This document shows, one piece after another, positions 44,814 to 56,397 of a DNA stretch of 64,000 nt (positions are counted from its first letter, which is position 1; each line of letters opens with the position of its first letter). Under the pieces are notes generated by a model. The model worked only from the letters and a program-made list of their open reading frames with translations. It had not been told where the DNA came from and did no database searches. This DNA comes from Volutella citrinella (taxonomy: Eukaryota > Ascomycota > Sordariomycetes > Hypocreales > Nectriaceae): contig JAWZSP010000007.1 in NCBI GenBank assembly GCA_034401135.1, forward strand, positions 3,844,001 to 3,908,000, read 5' to 3'. Both the position numbers and the translations under genes were made by a program.

Positions 44814-45702
44814 TTAGGCCAGCACCATGAAGGCGCCAAGAACGGCGGCGAGGGCAGCCATGGTGACGGGGATGACCACGCCGGGGGCAGAGCTGCCGTT
44901 GTTTCCGCTGGTGCTACCGCTGGAGGTGCCAGTGCCGGTGGGAGCGGCGCTGCTGGGCGCAGTGCTACTAGCGGCGGCGTTGTTGCTGCCGGTGCCGCCG
45001 GTGCTGCTGCCGGAGCCCGGGGTGCTGGTGGCGCGGGAGTCGTCGTCCTTGGAGCGAGTGCCGGTGCGGTTGCGGCGGTCGTCATCGTCGTCATGGTGGC
45101 CGGAGCGCGTGAAGGCCGCCGGGTTGATGGTCGTGGTCAGCTGGCTGGAGGCGGTCGGGGCGGTGACCTGGACGGTGATGGACTGGGCGTCGTTGGAGGC
45201 CGATGTGGCGTACGAGGTGGTGGAGAAGTTGCAGGCCCTCATGATGTGGCGGATATCTAAGGGTCGGTCAGTAAGTCAATTCGCACAACATGTCCTGAGA
45301 CGACCACGGAGAGAGAGTCTTACCCTCGTAGGAGTCATCGGCGTCGTTGTTGCTGCCGTTGCGGTTGCGGTTCCTGTCGCGGTTCCCGTTATTGTCGTCG
45401 CGGCGGCCGTTGCGCGGCAGGTTCTGGCGGACGCAGTCGTCGCAGAGGGCGGCGAAGCGGGCGACGTCGAAGCTGTTGTTTGTGCAGACGCACTGGCGCT
45501 CCAGCAGGTGCTCGGTGCGGTCCTTGTTGTTGCTGTCCTGGTTCTTCAGGTCGACCTCGCACCCGCGGCTCAGCTCGACGATGGGGCGGCAGATGGAGGT
45601 GCAGGCCTGGGGCACGTCGGACGAGTCCATCTCGAGCTCGTCGCTGCCGGCGCGGACGGCGAGCAGGAGGGGGGTGATGGCCAGGAGGGTGTTGGTGTGC
45701 AT
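44814..45702 (-). CDS. GPI-anchored cysteine-rich surface protein
   Basis: Exons 45324-45702 and 44814-45256 (minus), 273 aa; 67-nt intron. Start MHTNTLLAITPLLLAVRAG is a signal peptide; a longer in-frame His-rich extension is untranslated leader. The N-terminal domain has the pattern ACTSICRPIVELSRGCEVD then RQCVCTNNSFDVARFAALCD and DCVRQN, seven or eight Cys as in many fungal GPI surface proteins. A NGSN/DRNRNRNG repeat-like stretch follows, then a Ser/Thr/Gly-rich stalk (SSTGGTGSNNAAASSTAPSS). The C-terminus GVVIPVTMAALAAVLGAFMV is the GPI attachment signal after a small-residue site (NNGSSAPG). The opposite strand carries a long open frame (44827-46212) that is only a shadow of the GC-rich codons. 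Confidence 0.85.
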
Positions 45703-46283
45703 GGTGATGGGGATGCTGGCTGGGTATTCTTGGTGGTGATGGTAGTGATGGTGATGGTGATGGTAATGATGGCGTTGGCGATGTCGTTCAATTGGACGAG
45801 GAGCGGCCAATGCTTTTATATCATGCAAATCCAGCATCAGGACCGTTCAAGACGAGAGCAAGCCACAAGGAGCCGTTACGTATGGCTTCTATTCCCGTCT
45901 CGGCGAGCCCATCTTGGCGCATCGTCACTCGCGTGCCGCCCAGCCCAGTCCAGATCCGCCCAGCCCAATCACGCCGGACCAAGAACAAACCCAAGGGGTC
46001 CAAGCAAGCATCTCACTACCGACTTAGCCCCGGTGCTGGTGGTGCGTCCATCCCCACAGCCGATCCTCAAACGATGCGCAGTGGTGCGTCTCCACAGCCA
46101 GCAGAGCCACGCCTGGTTTGCTCCCTGCCAAGAAATGAAGAGAGCCAAATTCAATGCACCACCGGGCATGACAGTAGCGGCCATCTGCTTGAGCGAGTCA
46201 CGGCCTGGTTGACGGCGGGGCGGCGTCCCATCGAGGCGGAGGCTCTTGGTGGGATCCGACGGTGGCCTCGAAGCTGACGACTC

Positions 46284-46342
46284 TTGCTGCTGCTGCTGCT
46301 GCTACTGCCGCTGCTGCTGCCGCTGCTACTGCTTCTGCTGCT
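46284..46342. repeat. Imperfect CTG triplet repeat
   Basis: About 19 triplets of CTG with interruptions by CTA, CCG and TTC; not inside a supported gene. Confidence 0.9.
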
Positions 46343-47704
46343 AGTCGACGGCTGAACCCAATAGCCTCGTTCCTGGCTCGACGGTCTGCAGCAACACCTG
46401 ACAGCTCCGACGGTCCAGAACTGGTGCGGTGCAGTCCTCTAGTTGCAGGAGATGGGCATAATGCGGTCACTTCGCTGTGAGTGGTCCACCAAGGCAGACG
46501 ACCAGGGCGAAGAAACAAGTGCCCAAACCCAATCCAGCCAAGGCCATCAGATCCCCGCCAGGCCTCGATCCCGCCAAACAAACTGCCACGACTGCATGGC
46601 GCCCCGGCCCCCCATCAGAGGCATACGTAACCCACCTCCACCTGCATCATGGTTTTTCTTTCGATCAATGGACGTCTTCCTCGACGACGCGCAAGCCGCT
46701 CCAGTCCAGTCCAGCTCGGCATGGATCAATGGCAAGGCGGAACCCGACGAGGCTCCTCGACTTGCTGCTTGACGACGTTTGGTTCCCCGCCGTGGGGTCT
46801 GAGATGCCTTGCACACCCACACCATACCACCCCGTGGAGACCCGAGACAACCAGACAGAGAGACAGACACCGACACCCGCCCGTTTCACAATCGAGATGA
46901 GACGATGCCAGAGTGTGCTGCCAGCCCGGCTTTCTCTCGGCCTCGTCCTTGGCACCCTCAGCCCCAACTGCCGACTGCCGCGAGCACCTCGAACCCGACA
47001 AGCTCCGCCACGCCAACGCGTGTTCTTGTCCCATCAGTGCCATCACTTGCACATCTCCAGCCTCTTGTCCCGTCGTCCATCTATCTTTAGGCTCAAGCCT
47101 GCCCACAGTGACCCATGCCTCGTCTCGCCCAATGGCCAGCCAGAAGCTCGTCACCAGCTTCATCCCCTGCCGTTTCGTAAACCCGACAAGGCTGGTCTGT
47201 CCGAGGAACGAGCAATCGCGTTCGCAGCACCATGCCACATCCCACTCCGGCGGCGGTGCTGCTCGGCCGAGTGCCAGACGCCACGCAGTCCATCCTCTTG
47301 CCGCCATTGCCCAGGCGAATCCGTGATTGACTAGACCATCGGAGAGAGGAGACGGGAAGAGGCCATGCAGTTCTTGGCGCCTGCATGTGGCTTCGGCGTG
47401 CGCAATGGACGTACGCGTTGCATGCAAGCCTCGACTCGATATCCCTCGGATCGTCGCCAGACAACGTCAGGACTCTTTGGCGCGGGGTCAGACCAGCCTT
47501 TGTTGCCGTGGTCTGTGTCGTAGTCGGCCAGTGCCAGCGGAGCATGCCGGGAACTCAAGCTTGAGCATGAATCCCATCTCTTCTCCCGCCCAGTCGAACG
47601 CGAGTTGGAGCGGTGAGGAACCAGAGGGGCCGGGGCTGGCTTGTTGGTCAAGTATCCGTCTCGACCGATCGATTATCGGCAAAATAGAACCTCGTGAGCC
47701 TTGA

Positions 47705-47811
47705 TTTCGTAGACGTGTCGACGGTGATTCCGTTGAGAGCCCAGATTGACACAGATGCTAGACTTGTTTTCGTAGACTCGTCGATGATGGTCCATTTGAG
47801 ATCCCAGACGA
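47705..47811. repeat. Decayed direct repeat, ~63-bp period
   Basis: TTTCGTAGAC...GTTGAGAGCCCAGA (47705-) and TTTCGTAGAC...TTTGAGATCCCAGA (47768-) align along ~44 bp with several differences. Confidence 0.65.
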
Positions 47812-48097
47812 TAATTAGCATCCACAGCTGGAGATTCCCTCCATCACCATACCAAATCCATCCAGCTGCTACATCTTTGGGATTTTAATGCTTGGCCCTT
47901 GTTGCTTCCTCTCCGCTGCAATCAATTGACATCCATCCAGGAATACCACAGCTACCCTGCACTGTGAACCGATGCAACCACGCATTACCAATCGCCGCAC
48001 CATCCCACGTCTCTTTACCGCGCCGCACCACCACATCCCATATTTTAGGCGAGCAGCCCAATCATCTCAGCAGCATCGCTTTTTCGCTTCTGGGCCG

Positions 48098-48104
48098 TGA
48101 CTCA
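48098..48104. promoter_or_regulatory. GCN4/CPC1-type site TGACTCA
   Basis: Perfect GCN4 consensus about 280 bp upstream of a TATAAAA box (48376-48382) and 440 bp upstream of the first leader AUG of the bZIP gene. Binding is inference. Confidence 0.5.
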
Positions 48105-48375
48105 CCCGCGCGCGCAGCCCAAGCGTTTCACCGCAGCGCGGCGCCCGAGATCTGCGCCTCCACGCGCCCGTTCTGTCGCTGACCATGCCATGTTTTCCAT
48201 TCCCCCCCGCCATTCCCTTGTTGCGCGCTTATCGTCGCATAGTTAGTAGCACAATCTTTTTCGTACCGGGCTCCCCGGACTGTCCGTCCGCCCCGACGCC
48301 CCGCCCACCGTTCCACCCCTCACCGTGCGAACTCTCCCTGTGTACATGCCCTGGCTCCTTACCACCACCGACATC

Positions 48376-48382
48376 TATAAAA
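48376..48382 (+). promoter_or_regulatory. TATA box of bZIP gene
   Basis: TATAAAA followed by a CT-rich stretch; the expected transcription start near 48410 would make AUG 48544 the first in the leader. Confidence 0.5.
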
Positions 48383-48535
48383 CAGACATCGCGACTGCCA
48401 TCTTCGCATTCCTCTCCTCTTCCCTCCCTATCACCTTTTGGACGGATCGTCACATCGTCGTCCCCCCCCCTTCTCACCCCTTCTTCCCCTTCGCCTCCCG
48501 CGAAGTCATCGTAGGGGAGGCACTCCGCCCCTACC

Positions 48536-49510
48536 TTGCAGCAATGGCTATCACCGCAACAATCTCGGCCACCTGCGTCCGACTCTCTGGCATGTTCTAC
48601 CAGCCAAACCAAGTCGGCGACTGCATCGAGCCTCCATGGTAGTCTCGACGCCCCGGGGCTTCTCCTCTCCAACCCGCAACCGCTATCGCTCTCGCACGAC
48701 ACTCTTCCGCTTTTCGACTTCTCCACCGCTGCTGCTGCTGGCTTCCTCTCGTCATCCACCTCCTCCTCGGCATCGCCAAACCTCCTCTTCGACGCCAGCC
48801 TCTTCGGCGACTCCGTCTCTCCAGAGGGGGACCTGCTCTACTCTGCGCAGGGCTCCTTTGGCGACCCGGACGGCTGGCTCGACCAGGCGTCGCTGCTGGA
48901 TCCCCTGCTGGCCTTTGACGGCGGACTGCTGACCGTGCCCGACATGGAGCAGACTCCGCCGCTCTCCTTGGGAGGTGAGATGGGAAATCCATCGTCAATT
49001 GAACAAGATCAATTGCTAAACTGCCCTGTAGACGACCTCCTCTGTCAAGACCCAAGCCTCCTGGACTCCACGGCCCAGCAGCCGCCAGCGCTCGCCTACA
49101 CCCTGCCGTCACCACCCCTCAACGGCCTCATCAAGCAGCAGCCGCCCTCCACCGCCTCACCCTCAACCTCGGCCTCAATCTCGCCTCAAACTGCCTCCAC
49201 CAGCTCCCCCGCCCCGGCGCCGTCCCTCTTCTCCAGCTTCGCCGTTGAACTCGGCCCGTCCGCCGCCGCGAACGCGTCCCGGGGCAAGCGCAAGGCCGAC
49301 GACGTCTCGCCCGAGGACGACGTCGCCCTCAAGCGCCAGCGCAACACCATGGCCGCCCGCAAGTACCGCCAGAAGCGCCTCGATCGCATCGCCGAGCTCG
49401 AGGCCGCCCTGGCCGCCGTCACCGGCGAACGGGACGATCTGCGCTTGCAGCTTGCGCGGCGCGAGGCCGAGGCGGATGCGCTGCGGGGGATGTTGAAGGG
49501 CAGCAAGTGA
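48536..49510 (+). CDS. bZIP transcription factor, GCN4/CPC1-IDI-4/JlbA-like (start unresolved)
   Basis: Coding frame runs to stop 49508-49510. An in-frame 57-nt intron (48975-49031; GTGAGA donor, GCTAAAC branch, CTGTAG acceptor) is spliced out to give SLGDDLLCQDPSLLD; being a multiple of three, it is easily missed. The C-terminus is a clear bZIP: ALKRQRNTMAARKYRQKRLD (basic region with NxxAARKxRxK) then leucine heptads (IAELEAALAAVTGERDDLRL). The N-terminal part looks conserved and acidic-hydrophobic (PGLLLSNPQPLSLSHDTLPL). The first in-frame AUG is only at 48944, inside the protein; 48536 is a TTG. An AUG at 48544 in another frame opens a 32-codon uORF. Family members respond to amino-acid starvation. 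Confidence 0.8.
   Translation: MQQWLSPQQSRPPASDSLACSTSQTKSATASSLHGSLDAPGLLLSNPQPLSLSHDTLPLFDFSTAAAAGFLSSSTSSSASPNLLFDASLFGDSVSPEGDLLYSAQGSFGDPDGWLDQASLLDPLLAFDGGLLTVPDMEQTPPLSLGGEMGNPSSIEQDQLLNCPVDDLLCQDPSLLDSTAQQPPALAYTLPSPPLNGLIKQQPPSTASPSTSASISPQTASTSSPAPAPSLFSSFAVELGPSAAANASRGKRKADDVSPEDDVALKRQRNTMAARKYRQKRLDRIAELEAALAAVTGERDDLRLQLARREAEADALRGMLKGSK
48544..48642 (+). other. Leader uORF (or misread first exon) of bZIP gene
   Basis: A 32-codon frame starting MAITATISATCVRLSGMFYQ and ending at TAG. It overlaps the main frame by +1 register. It could be a regulatory uORF, or the true N-terminus joined to the main frame by an undetected splice or sequencing frameshift. Confidence 0.5.
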
Positions 49511-50277
49511 CTCGGCCAACAAGTTAGTTGAGCTCGTTGGAGGGGGACCACCCTCATCCTTTTTGTGTGTGTCAAGTCGTCAAGTGTCACGATTGTGTGA
49601 GAACGGAAAAGCGATCATGGACTGTAGGGGAACTTGCCTCGGGACCCGTTGAAAGCTATCACGGATGTGTCATCGCTCACCTCGCGATGGAGTCCTGTTA
49701 TATATAAAAAACGCCGATATCTGGGACGGCTGGGAGGAACTATACCGGATGTTTTCTCGCAGTTAGCGTTTCATATGTCCAGTCAAGAATTTCTAAATAA
49801 TCTTCTCTTTTTTTAAACCAAAAAGCAAACCGTGCAACTATTAAAAAGCTGGCACGTCTCTTGGTGTTGGTCAGACGATGTCGTTCTCTTCCTTTTGCGT
49901 AAATCATGCGACACATTGTGGTGTCGTCGACTTGCGATTGTCTCTTCATACACAACTCGGCGTTGGGGGGGGGGATATATAGGCAGAGCCGCTCAATGCG
50001 GATGGGGTTTGGGTGGGCAATTCTTACTTTTGTGATTGGTATTCTTATTCTTCACGACGCTCATCGCATCATTTCTCGGGATATTGAGTTGCTCCTCTGT
50101 GGCATCTTCATTCATTCACTATTCCTCGCCACCAAACGGCTTCACTTTCTATATACAGCCGTCTTTCCCCCTCCCATCATTCTCTATCATCAGCTCCGCA
50201 AGTCCTCAAGATCCTCCCCATGCCTTCTCCGTGATGCCCTCTTGCTCACGACTTGACATATGGGATGCGAAGTGATT

Positions 50278-50394
50278 CATCCTGATGCGCCATGATGGCA
50301 GGCCCAGTTCGCTTGTAACCCCAAGCGCTCCGCACTGTGTGTATCCCCACGTATTGTGGATCTAGGGTGGGCCTCACCATCATGAATCAGGATG
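50278..50394. repeat. Imperfect inverted repeat
   Basis: Arm CATCCTGATGCGCCATGATGGCAGGCCCA-like (50278-50306) pairs with 50368-50394 with small gaps; ~60-bp loop. A TGACTCA follows at 50403-50409. Confidence 0.7.
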
Positions 50395-53300
50395 AGCCAG
50401 AATGACTCATATTTGGTTGTCCCAATCCGGAAAGCCATATCCCAGTTCCAGTGAGAGTATTTGAGTATCTAATCTTCTTATCCAGGGTGATAGGCTTATC
50501 TCTTATCGGTAATAAGTAGGCTGAATGTCTTATCACTAACACGCTGCTTGACTTTACCTCAGACCTGGACTCTCCGTTCTCGCTCACCTTGCAACAGCTG
50601 AAACGCAGAGGCATCCCAGCTGACCAGAAACGAGACATGGACAGACTAGTCTTCACCAAGAAGCTGCTCGCTTGCGGCGGCCCCTTGCGTCGAGCCCGAT
50701 GATCGATCTGAGCCGTGTCGCAAACAAGAGTCAAGTCTCGAGAGCAGAATGCGCACGTTGCTCCTCACCTTGGCAGGCAACATGGCTGGCGTCTACACTG
50801 GCGTCTATACAACTGAAACACACCCACGCTGCAGCCACGGGCTGTGCTTGAGCAACACGAATGCAAGCCTTCAGCCTCGTCGTCTCCGGGGAAGCATCCC
50901 TCCGCATCCACCCGTGCCAACCAAATGCTGAGCCTCTGCGCCACCTGTCGCGTCACTCCCCTCTCTGCTCTCATACACCTTCATCTTCACCTTCATGGGG
51001 TCGCCTCCGAACCCCTCCCTCTGTCGGCACAAGCACCTGCTGGTGCCCTACGCCAGTGTGCCAATGTGCATTGCCTGTCGTGCGAGCGCCTGGCACACAA
51101 CATCCTAGCCCGGCCTGCCAAACAAGCATGATGCCTGAACGAAACTCGCCACGAGACCGACCGATCTGTAAGCCCCCTGCGGCCCGCTGCCTAGGTCAAG
51201 TTTCCGTCAAACATCGCCTCCAAACTACCCGTCAGTACCCATGTGCGCTCGTTCCTTGATTCCGGCAGCTTTGTCCCTGCTCTCGACCGTCCCATCGCTC
51301 CGTTGTTACACGTACTTTTGCTTACTGGTCGCTCGAATACGACATGGCTCGGGCAAGTTTGCTCTTCGCAGTCGGGCTACCATCCATCACGGCATCGCGC
51401 GAATCGGGTGTCGTTCCAATATCTCTCTCTCATCATTCAGTCATCCGCCAGGCTCCGCGAGTGAACTTTGAGCAGCCTCCCAATCAACCGGCTTCGTTTC
51501 CTACATCCCATCAAGCTCTCCATCTCTCCGCCGTACTCGTGAAACTAGCCCCCCCCCCAGACAGGGAGGGTGAAGCAAGCCACACCACCCTTCACGATGC
51601 TCGCACTGCTTGCGATTTTCGGGGACAGCCGAAGCGCCCATTCGTCCACTTTGTCGCCAATGTTCTCATAGCCCTGCTCCATCATGAAGAAGCCGCGCCA
51701 GTCGATGCCCCAGTTCATTACGAAACCTCAGCCCCGTGCAGGCTAAGACAGGCACGCCTAGCCCATCACATGCCTGGCAGTGGCAGAAAACGATGCACTC
51801 TTCAGAGTACCGGGCAACGACCGGCCATGTCATTGGACAGCGTGTTCCCCGTGGCTTAGCTGGTAGGCCCTTGCTATTGCCTCGTCCAAGGCCAACACCT
51901 GGGGCATCCTCGAGAGCACGACTAGCTGCCAAGGCCAACAGAGATCACGGAGCCCGTAATACAGGCCTGGTGAGACCTTTATTTCTCTCCACGGACCACC
52001 CGTAGTCACTGCCTAGACTCCCCCAGCCGCATCAGTTATGTCATGGACTCGTTATTCGAGCATGGGTGCCAACACCCAGACAGCCTCTGGTGGTGCCAGC
52101 AGCATCTCCAGCCTATCCTGACTGCGAGTCCTGTGTGAATTTTTGCCACACCCGAGTGCCCTCGGTTGCCTCTCCTTTCACAGCCGGCTTGGCCGCCGAG
52201 GTCCATCTTAAATCCGAAAGTCTACTTGGATTATCTGGGAAGCGGTTTCTCGGGGGAGAGGAGACTAAGGCAGACTGCCGACAGGGAAGTGCAAGGGCGT
52301 CTCTAATCTGGACCCTTGAGAAGTCACGTATTGGGCTATGTCACCTTTCGGAGGTTTGTCGCCGGCAGTTACAGCTAGCGGAGACCAAGGCGGAGACTCT
52401 CTGCACAAGCGAAACAATGATCTGCCCTCACGAGAGAGCTTGGGGGTCACCATGGAGCCCTAACAGGGAAGGGGGGGTGCAGTGGTGGGTGCAACTGATG
52501 ACACTGTAAGGCTCTTGGTCGGATGATGTGGGGCCCAGGATCATGAGATTATTCCAAGATACTAACCCCAGGAAGGGCGCAGGTCGATCTTGGATAGATG
52601 GTGTGGCCGTTGGTAGAGTCATCGGAGTTTGGGAGACTTGGAAGCCCCCAGAACCAGCCTAGTCCTGTGCGGAAGCCGTGAGAAATAGAGGGCTGTGACT
52701 CTTGATGGATGCAAGGTGAGCCCTGCATATTCGGGCTATGTAGTACAAGTGTGTAAGTGCAGCAGGCTCTCCCAGGCATCTCGGCGTGGGATGCAGCATG
52801 GGGTGGAGAGGATAGGACTCGGATCTAGGACTGATAGGAGATCGAGGACGGGAACAAGCAGGACCCGGTGTTTGGGCGGGACCAGATGGCATGGCATGCG
52901 TCTGACAAGGCCACCACAGGCAACAAGGAGAGAAATCGATTCCGGGGGCGCCACTCAAGCCACTTGGCCCGTTCGCCAGTGAGAAGCATCGCGGGGCAAG
53001 GCTCGCTGGTCAAGAATGCAGGCCGGGATGGTTGAGTCAAGGTTGTGCGACACAGGCTGAACGCGCGACCATTGGTGTCAGGCGGGTGCAGCAGTAGGCA
53101 TTAACACGAGGGCATATTGCCAGAGACGGGGTGGGGGGGCAAAGATGGGGCTTGCAGGATGCAAACCATGGCTTCACACGAGGTTAGAGAGAGGAGGGGT
53201 GGTGGAGTCGTAGGGGAAGGCGAATGGTCCACGGCAGATCCCACTAGACGATGGCCGCCGTGGTGTTTAGGGTGGGTGGTCATATGGCTGAGACAACGGG

Positions 53301-56300
53301 CATGGTGAAGGTGCGCCTTGCCCGGCTGCGCGGCGCTTCCTTGGCTGCCCGACCCGTGAGGGTGTGGAATGTGGATGGGGGATTCGAGAGCGAGTTCTGG
53401 ACCGTAGACGACGAAGCTGACCGCAATTTTCTTTCTTCACCTGGCGGTGAAGGGAGCAGAGAATACACGACACAGCTAACAGGTGCAGCCATCTGCGATC
53501 GGCAGGGTCGCGGCTTGGAGGATTGGTCTCATCTGGTCTGCGAACCGCTGCGTGACATGGGGACATGGAATGACAGAGGCGAATTAGCGGGGAGGGTCCA
53601 TGGTCGGAGCTCCCAACAAGGCAGGGTGGCGTCGATGTAAAGCCGTGCCGCAGTAGCCTGTCCAGTCGTGGAGTCGCACTGACCTGCAGCTATTGGACAG
53701 GGCATAGAGCAAGATGGAAGAGTGCATGTCATCAGTGGGGTTATTGGCATGACAGCAGCAGGAGGGCGGCGTCGATTTGCGCCAGTTCGGCAGGGCTCAG
53801 ATCCGAGACCAACCCGATTGAATAAACAAGTCTCGTCGCCTGCTTCAGCTGGGTTTGACCATTGGCGGCTGGCCGAAAGCTGGACATGTTGAAGTTGGAG
53901 GTGCTGGTTGGGTCTGAGGAGCAAGGCTACCTGGGACAAGTGTTAGTCAAAGTCGTTAGTGCATAGCGGTCCGGTTTTAAGGGAAGCTAGCGCTGTAGGT
54001 AGAGTGAGGAGTGTATAGGATATCGCGGCAATGGGCTAGATGGAGGGATAGAGGTGCCATGGTGCGAGTGGAGATGGCCGGGAGGGACGAGCCGGAGTAG
54101 GCCGGACGGGCGCAAGCAGTGGTTAGAGTCGGAGGAGGAGGGAGTCAGGTGTCAAAGGGCCGTCAAGAGGTAAGCCTCGCCTTAGCCTTGGCCTCTAATC
54201 GCAAGCCCCAAGCCTCCCGAGCTGATGAATCACGGCAGACATGGCGGGCTAGTTAGTGATAGTGAGAAGACTGAGAGCGTGGGGAGGGTGTGAATGGGCG
54301 GGCGCGTGTCGGGGCGGATGGGATGTGAATAGCCTGGAGCTGTGCGGGAGGGTGTGCGAGGAGAGGCGAGAAGCTCTTGGTGGTGTGAGAGAAAGCGTAT
54401 GGTGTGTGAGAGTACGCGCTACAGTGCAATATGAACGCGCGCTGGTGGTTGCATGAGTGGACGGTGCATGATGGCAATAGTAGTGCGCAAGGGTATGTAT
54501 GGGGTAGATGGTAGATTGTACAGGGTACAAGCAAGGCTCGAGGAGCCGGTGGAGGGCATCGAGTAGATGGACGTTTGGTGGGAGTGGTGGCCGCGGTGGT
54601 GGTGAGGATGAAAGAGGATTGGAGGCGAGGTGGGAGGAGCGATAATGCTGTGCTGCGGGGTTGGTATTGAGCAATCAAGCAACAGGCAGGGTTGCAGGCA
54701 CACCTGCTTTGGGAAGGCGCTCGGACCCGATCCTCAGCGAGGGTCACAGAGGGATGGCGGGTGCATGGGTTGGATTACCGTTACTAGCCCGCTAACTCCA
54801 GGGCTCCAGCGCTATTGACAAGAAGGATGTTCAGCGATATGCACTGTGGAAAGGGGATCCGAGCACGGCACTTCCAACATCGGACACTCACTGGCTCAAG
54901 ACAGCTCTTGGAGGTGGTGTAGCCCCTGTCAGTTGATTCGCGTATGACGCCTCAGCTCGTCTGGAGCCGGACTGACTTCAAGAGCCGACGCTTCCACGCT
55001 GGTACCGACTACCTCTGACTGATGTGCCGGGCTGCCTCTCGTACCTTTGGAGGGACTCTGGGTGTCCTTTCAAGTGTCGGGTGCGTTAGGTGCCCGGTTA
55101 GCTCTCACTGGACACCCAGTCCCCGAAGCAAAGGACCCAACGCCCTAGCCCTCAGGGACGCAATGGCCAAAGATGGCGTGGGCGGGCAGCCACTGCACCC
55201 CAGGCTGTTAGCGGCCCCGTATCGGGAAGCCCCCATTCCCGGCGTAGCTCCACGATGGCCGCCGTCCGTCCCCTGTCAGATGCACTCTGCAAATGCTACA
55301 TGCGCCGAACTAAGCATGCGGCGCGCTGCAGAATGGCGTCAACAAACGGCTCCCAGGGGCCTGAGAAACATGGAAAGGCTGAAGGCGATGTGCTCCAGCT
55401 CGGCTGGCCTGTTTCAGTTCCCATCCCGGCTGCCCTCGACAGTCTGATACGGCCGCAACATGTCCAGTCTGCTGTTGCACCAGAACGGCATGGCATGACT
55501 GACTCCGAGAGCCTGCGCCAGGCCCGCCCTCACCTAGGCTTTTGCAGCAGGCGACGGCGACTCTACGGTCCGCACAAATGAAGTAATTGGCTGTCTCGCA
55601 GCATCTCAATGCGGATCCCTCCAGGGACCTCTCGGCCTCTTGGCCCGCCCGGGGTTCACTGGCTTGAGTAAAGAGGCTGCACTGGCTAGCAGATGGTACA
55701 GTTGACATGACGACGATATGATATAAACCTGCACAGCACATGGCCATGCACGGGAGCCGGGGCGTCTCTACAACTGCTATGTCAACGACATGGGGCTGGA
55801 TCGATATGACGATGGGGTCCGTGGTCCAATATTCGACGCGACGACGCCGCGCTAGTACGAGGCACGATGGAGACAAGGGAGGGGGCGTGGGTGCCTTGGG
55901 TACGCAGCCTACGCTTCTAGTATCGATCTGGGACGAGCCATGCGTTCGCCTGTCATCGCCGCCGCCATACAGCACGTCCAGGAGCGGAGGCGGGATGGCG
56001 TCTACGCGAGGTCAGTCGCGTTCTGCTCTGGTGTTTCCAGCTGCCTCTGAGCAAGCCTCGAACAGCCTCCGGCTTGGTGGCATGCTGTCAATCTGCACCA
56101 TGACTGGCCCAGACGGTGATGGGATAAGCAGCCCAGAATGCGATGGCCAGGGTTCTCCTGGGCGTAATCAGCAACCCGTTGGCCCATGGGGCGAAGCTGG
56201 AGCTCGACGAGGCCACCCCCCGGGAGTTGCCCGTCTTGGGCAGCGTTGCCTTGTAGGGGTCACGCATTCGAGCGAGATGCCGGCAAGGCCCGGGCAGATC

Positions 56301-56370
56301 TGTTCCCCCACGAGGCATAACGGGCGGCGGTTCGCTGCTCAGGCGTGGATATGAATAATAAAGATGGTGC

Positions 56371-56397
56371 GGGTGCGGGTACGGGTGCGGGTACGGG
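56371..56397 (+). other. G-quadruplex candidate
   Basis: Five GGG runs separated by 3-nt TGC or TAC loops, a GGGTRC repeat; meets the usual G4 pattern. Confidence 0.75.

Larger units (their letters stand above)
45703..48535. other. Intergenic, GPI-protein promoter and bZIP promoter
   Basis: About 2.8 kb. Contains an imperfect CTG/CTA triplet run (46284-46342), a decayed direct repeat (47705-47811), and the bZIP promoter elements near 48098 and 48376. Open frames here (e.g. 46477-47334) look like chance. Confidence 0.5.

Noticed and set aside
44827..46212. 461-aa + strand open frame opposite the GPI-protein gene
   Set aside because: It is a Val/Ala-rich antisense shadow of GC-rich codons; the minus strand carries a signal peptide, Cys pattern, intron and GPI signal.
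46477..47334. 285-aa + strand open frame
   Set aside because: Arg/Pro/Thr-rich without domain-like segments; overlapping frames on both strands are equally open.
51344..51859. 171-aa + strand frame in the desert
   Set aside because: Low-information composition; no intron signals or domain.
51850..51915. A-box-like TTAGCTGGTAGG
   Set aside because: No B-box or cloverleaf follows.
55310..55975. 221-aa minus-strand frame in the desert
   Set aside because: No motif, biased Cys/Ser/Arg composition, equally open overlapping frames.
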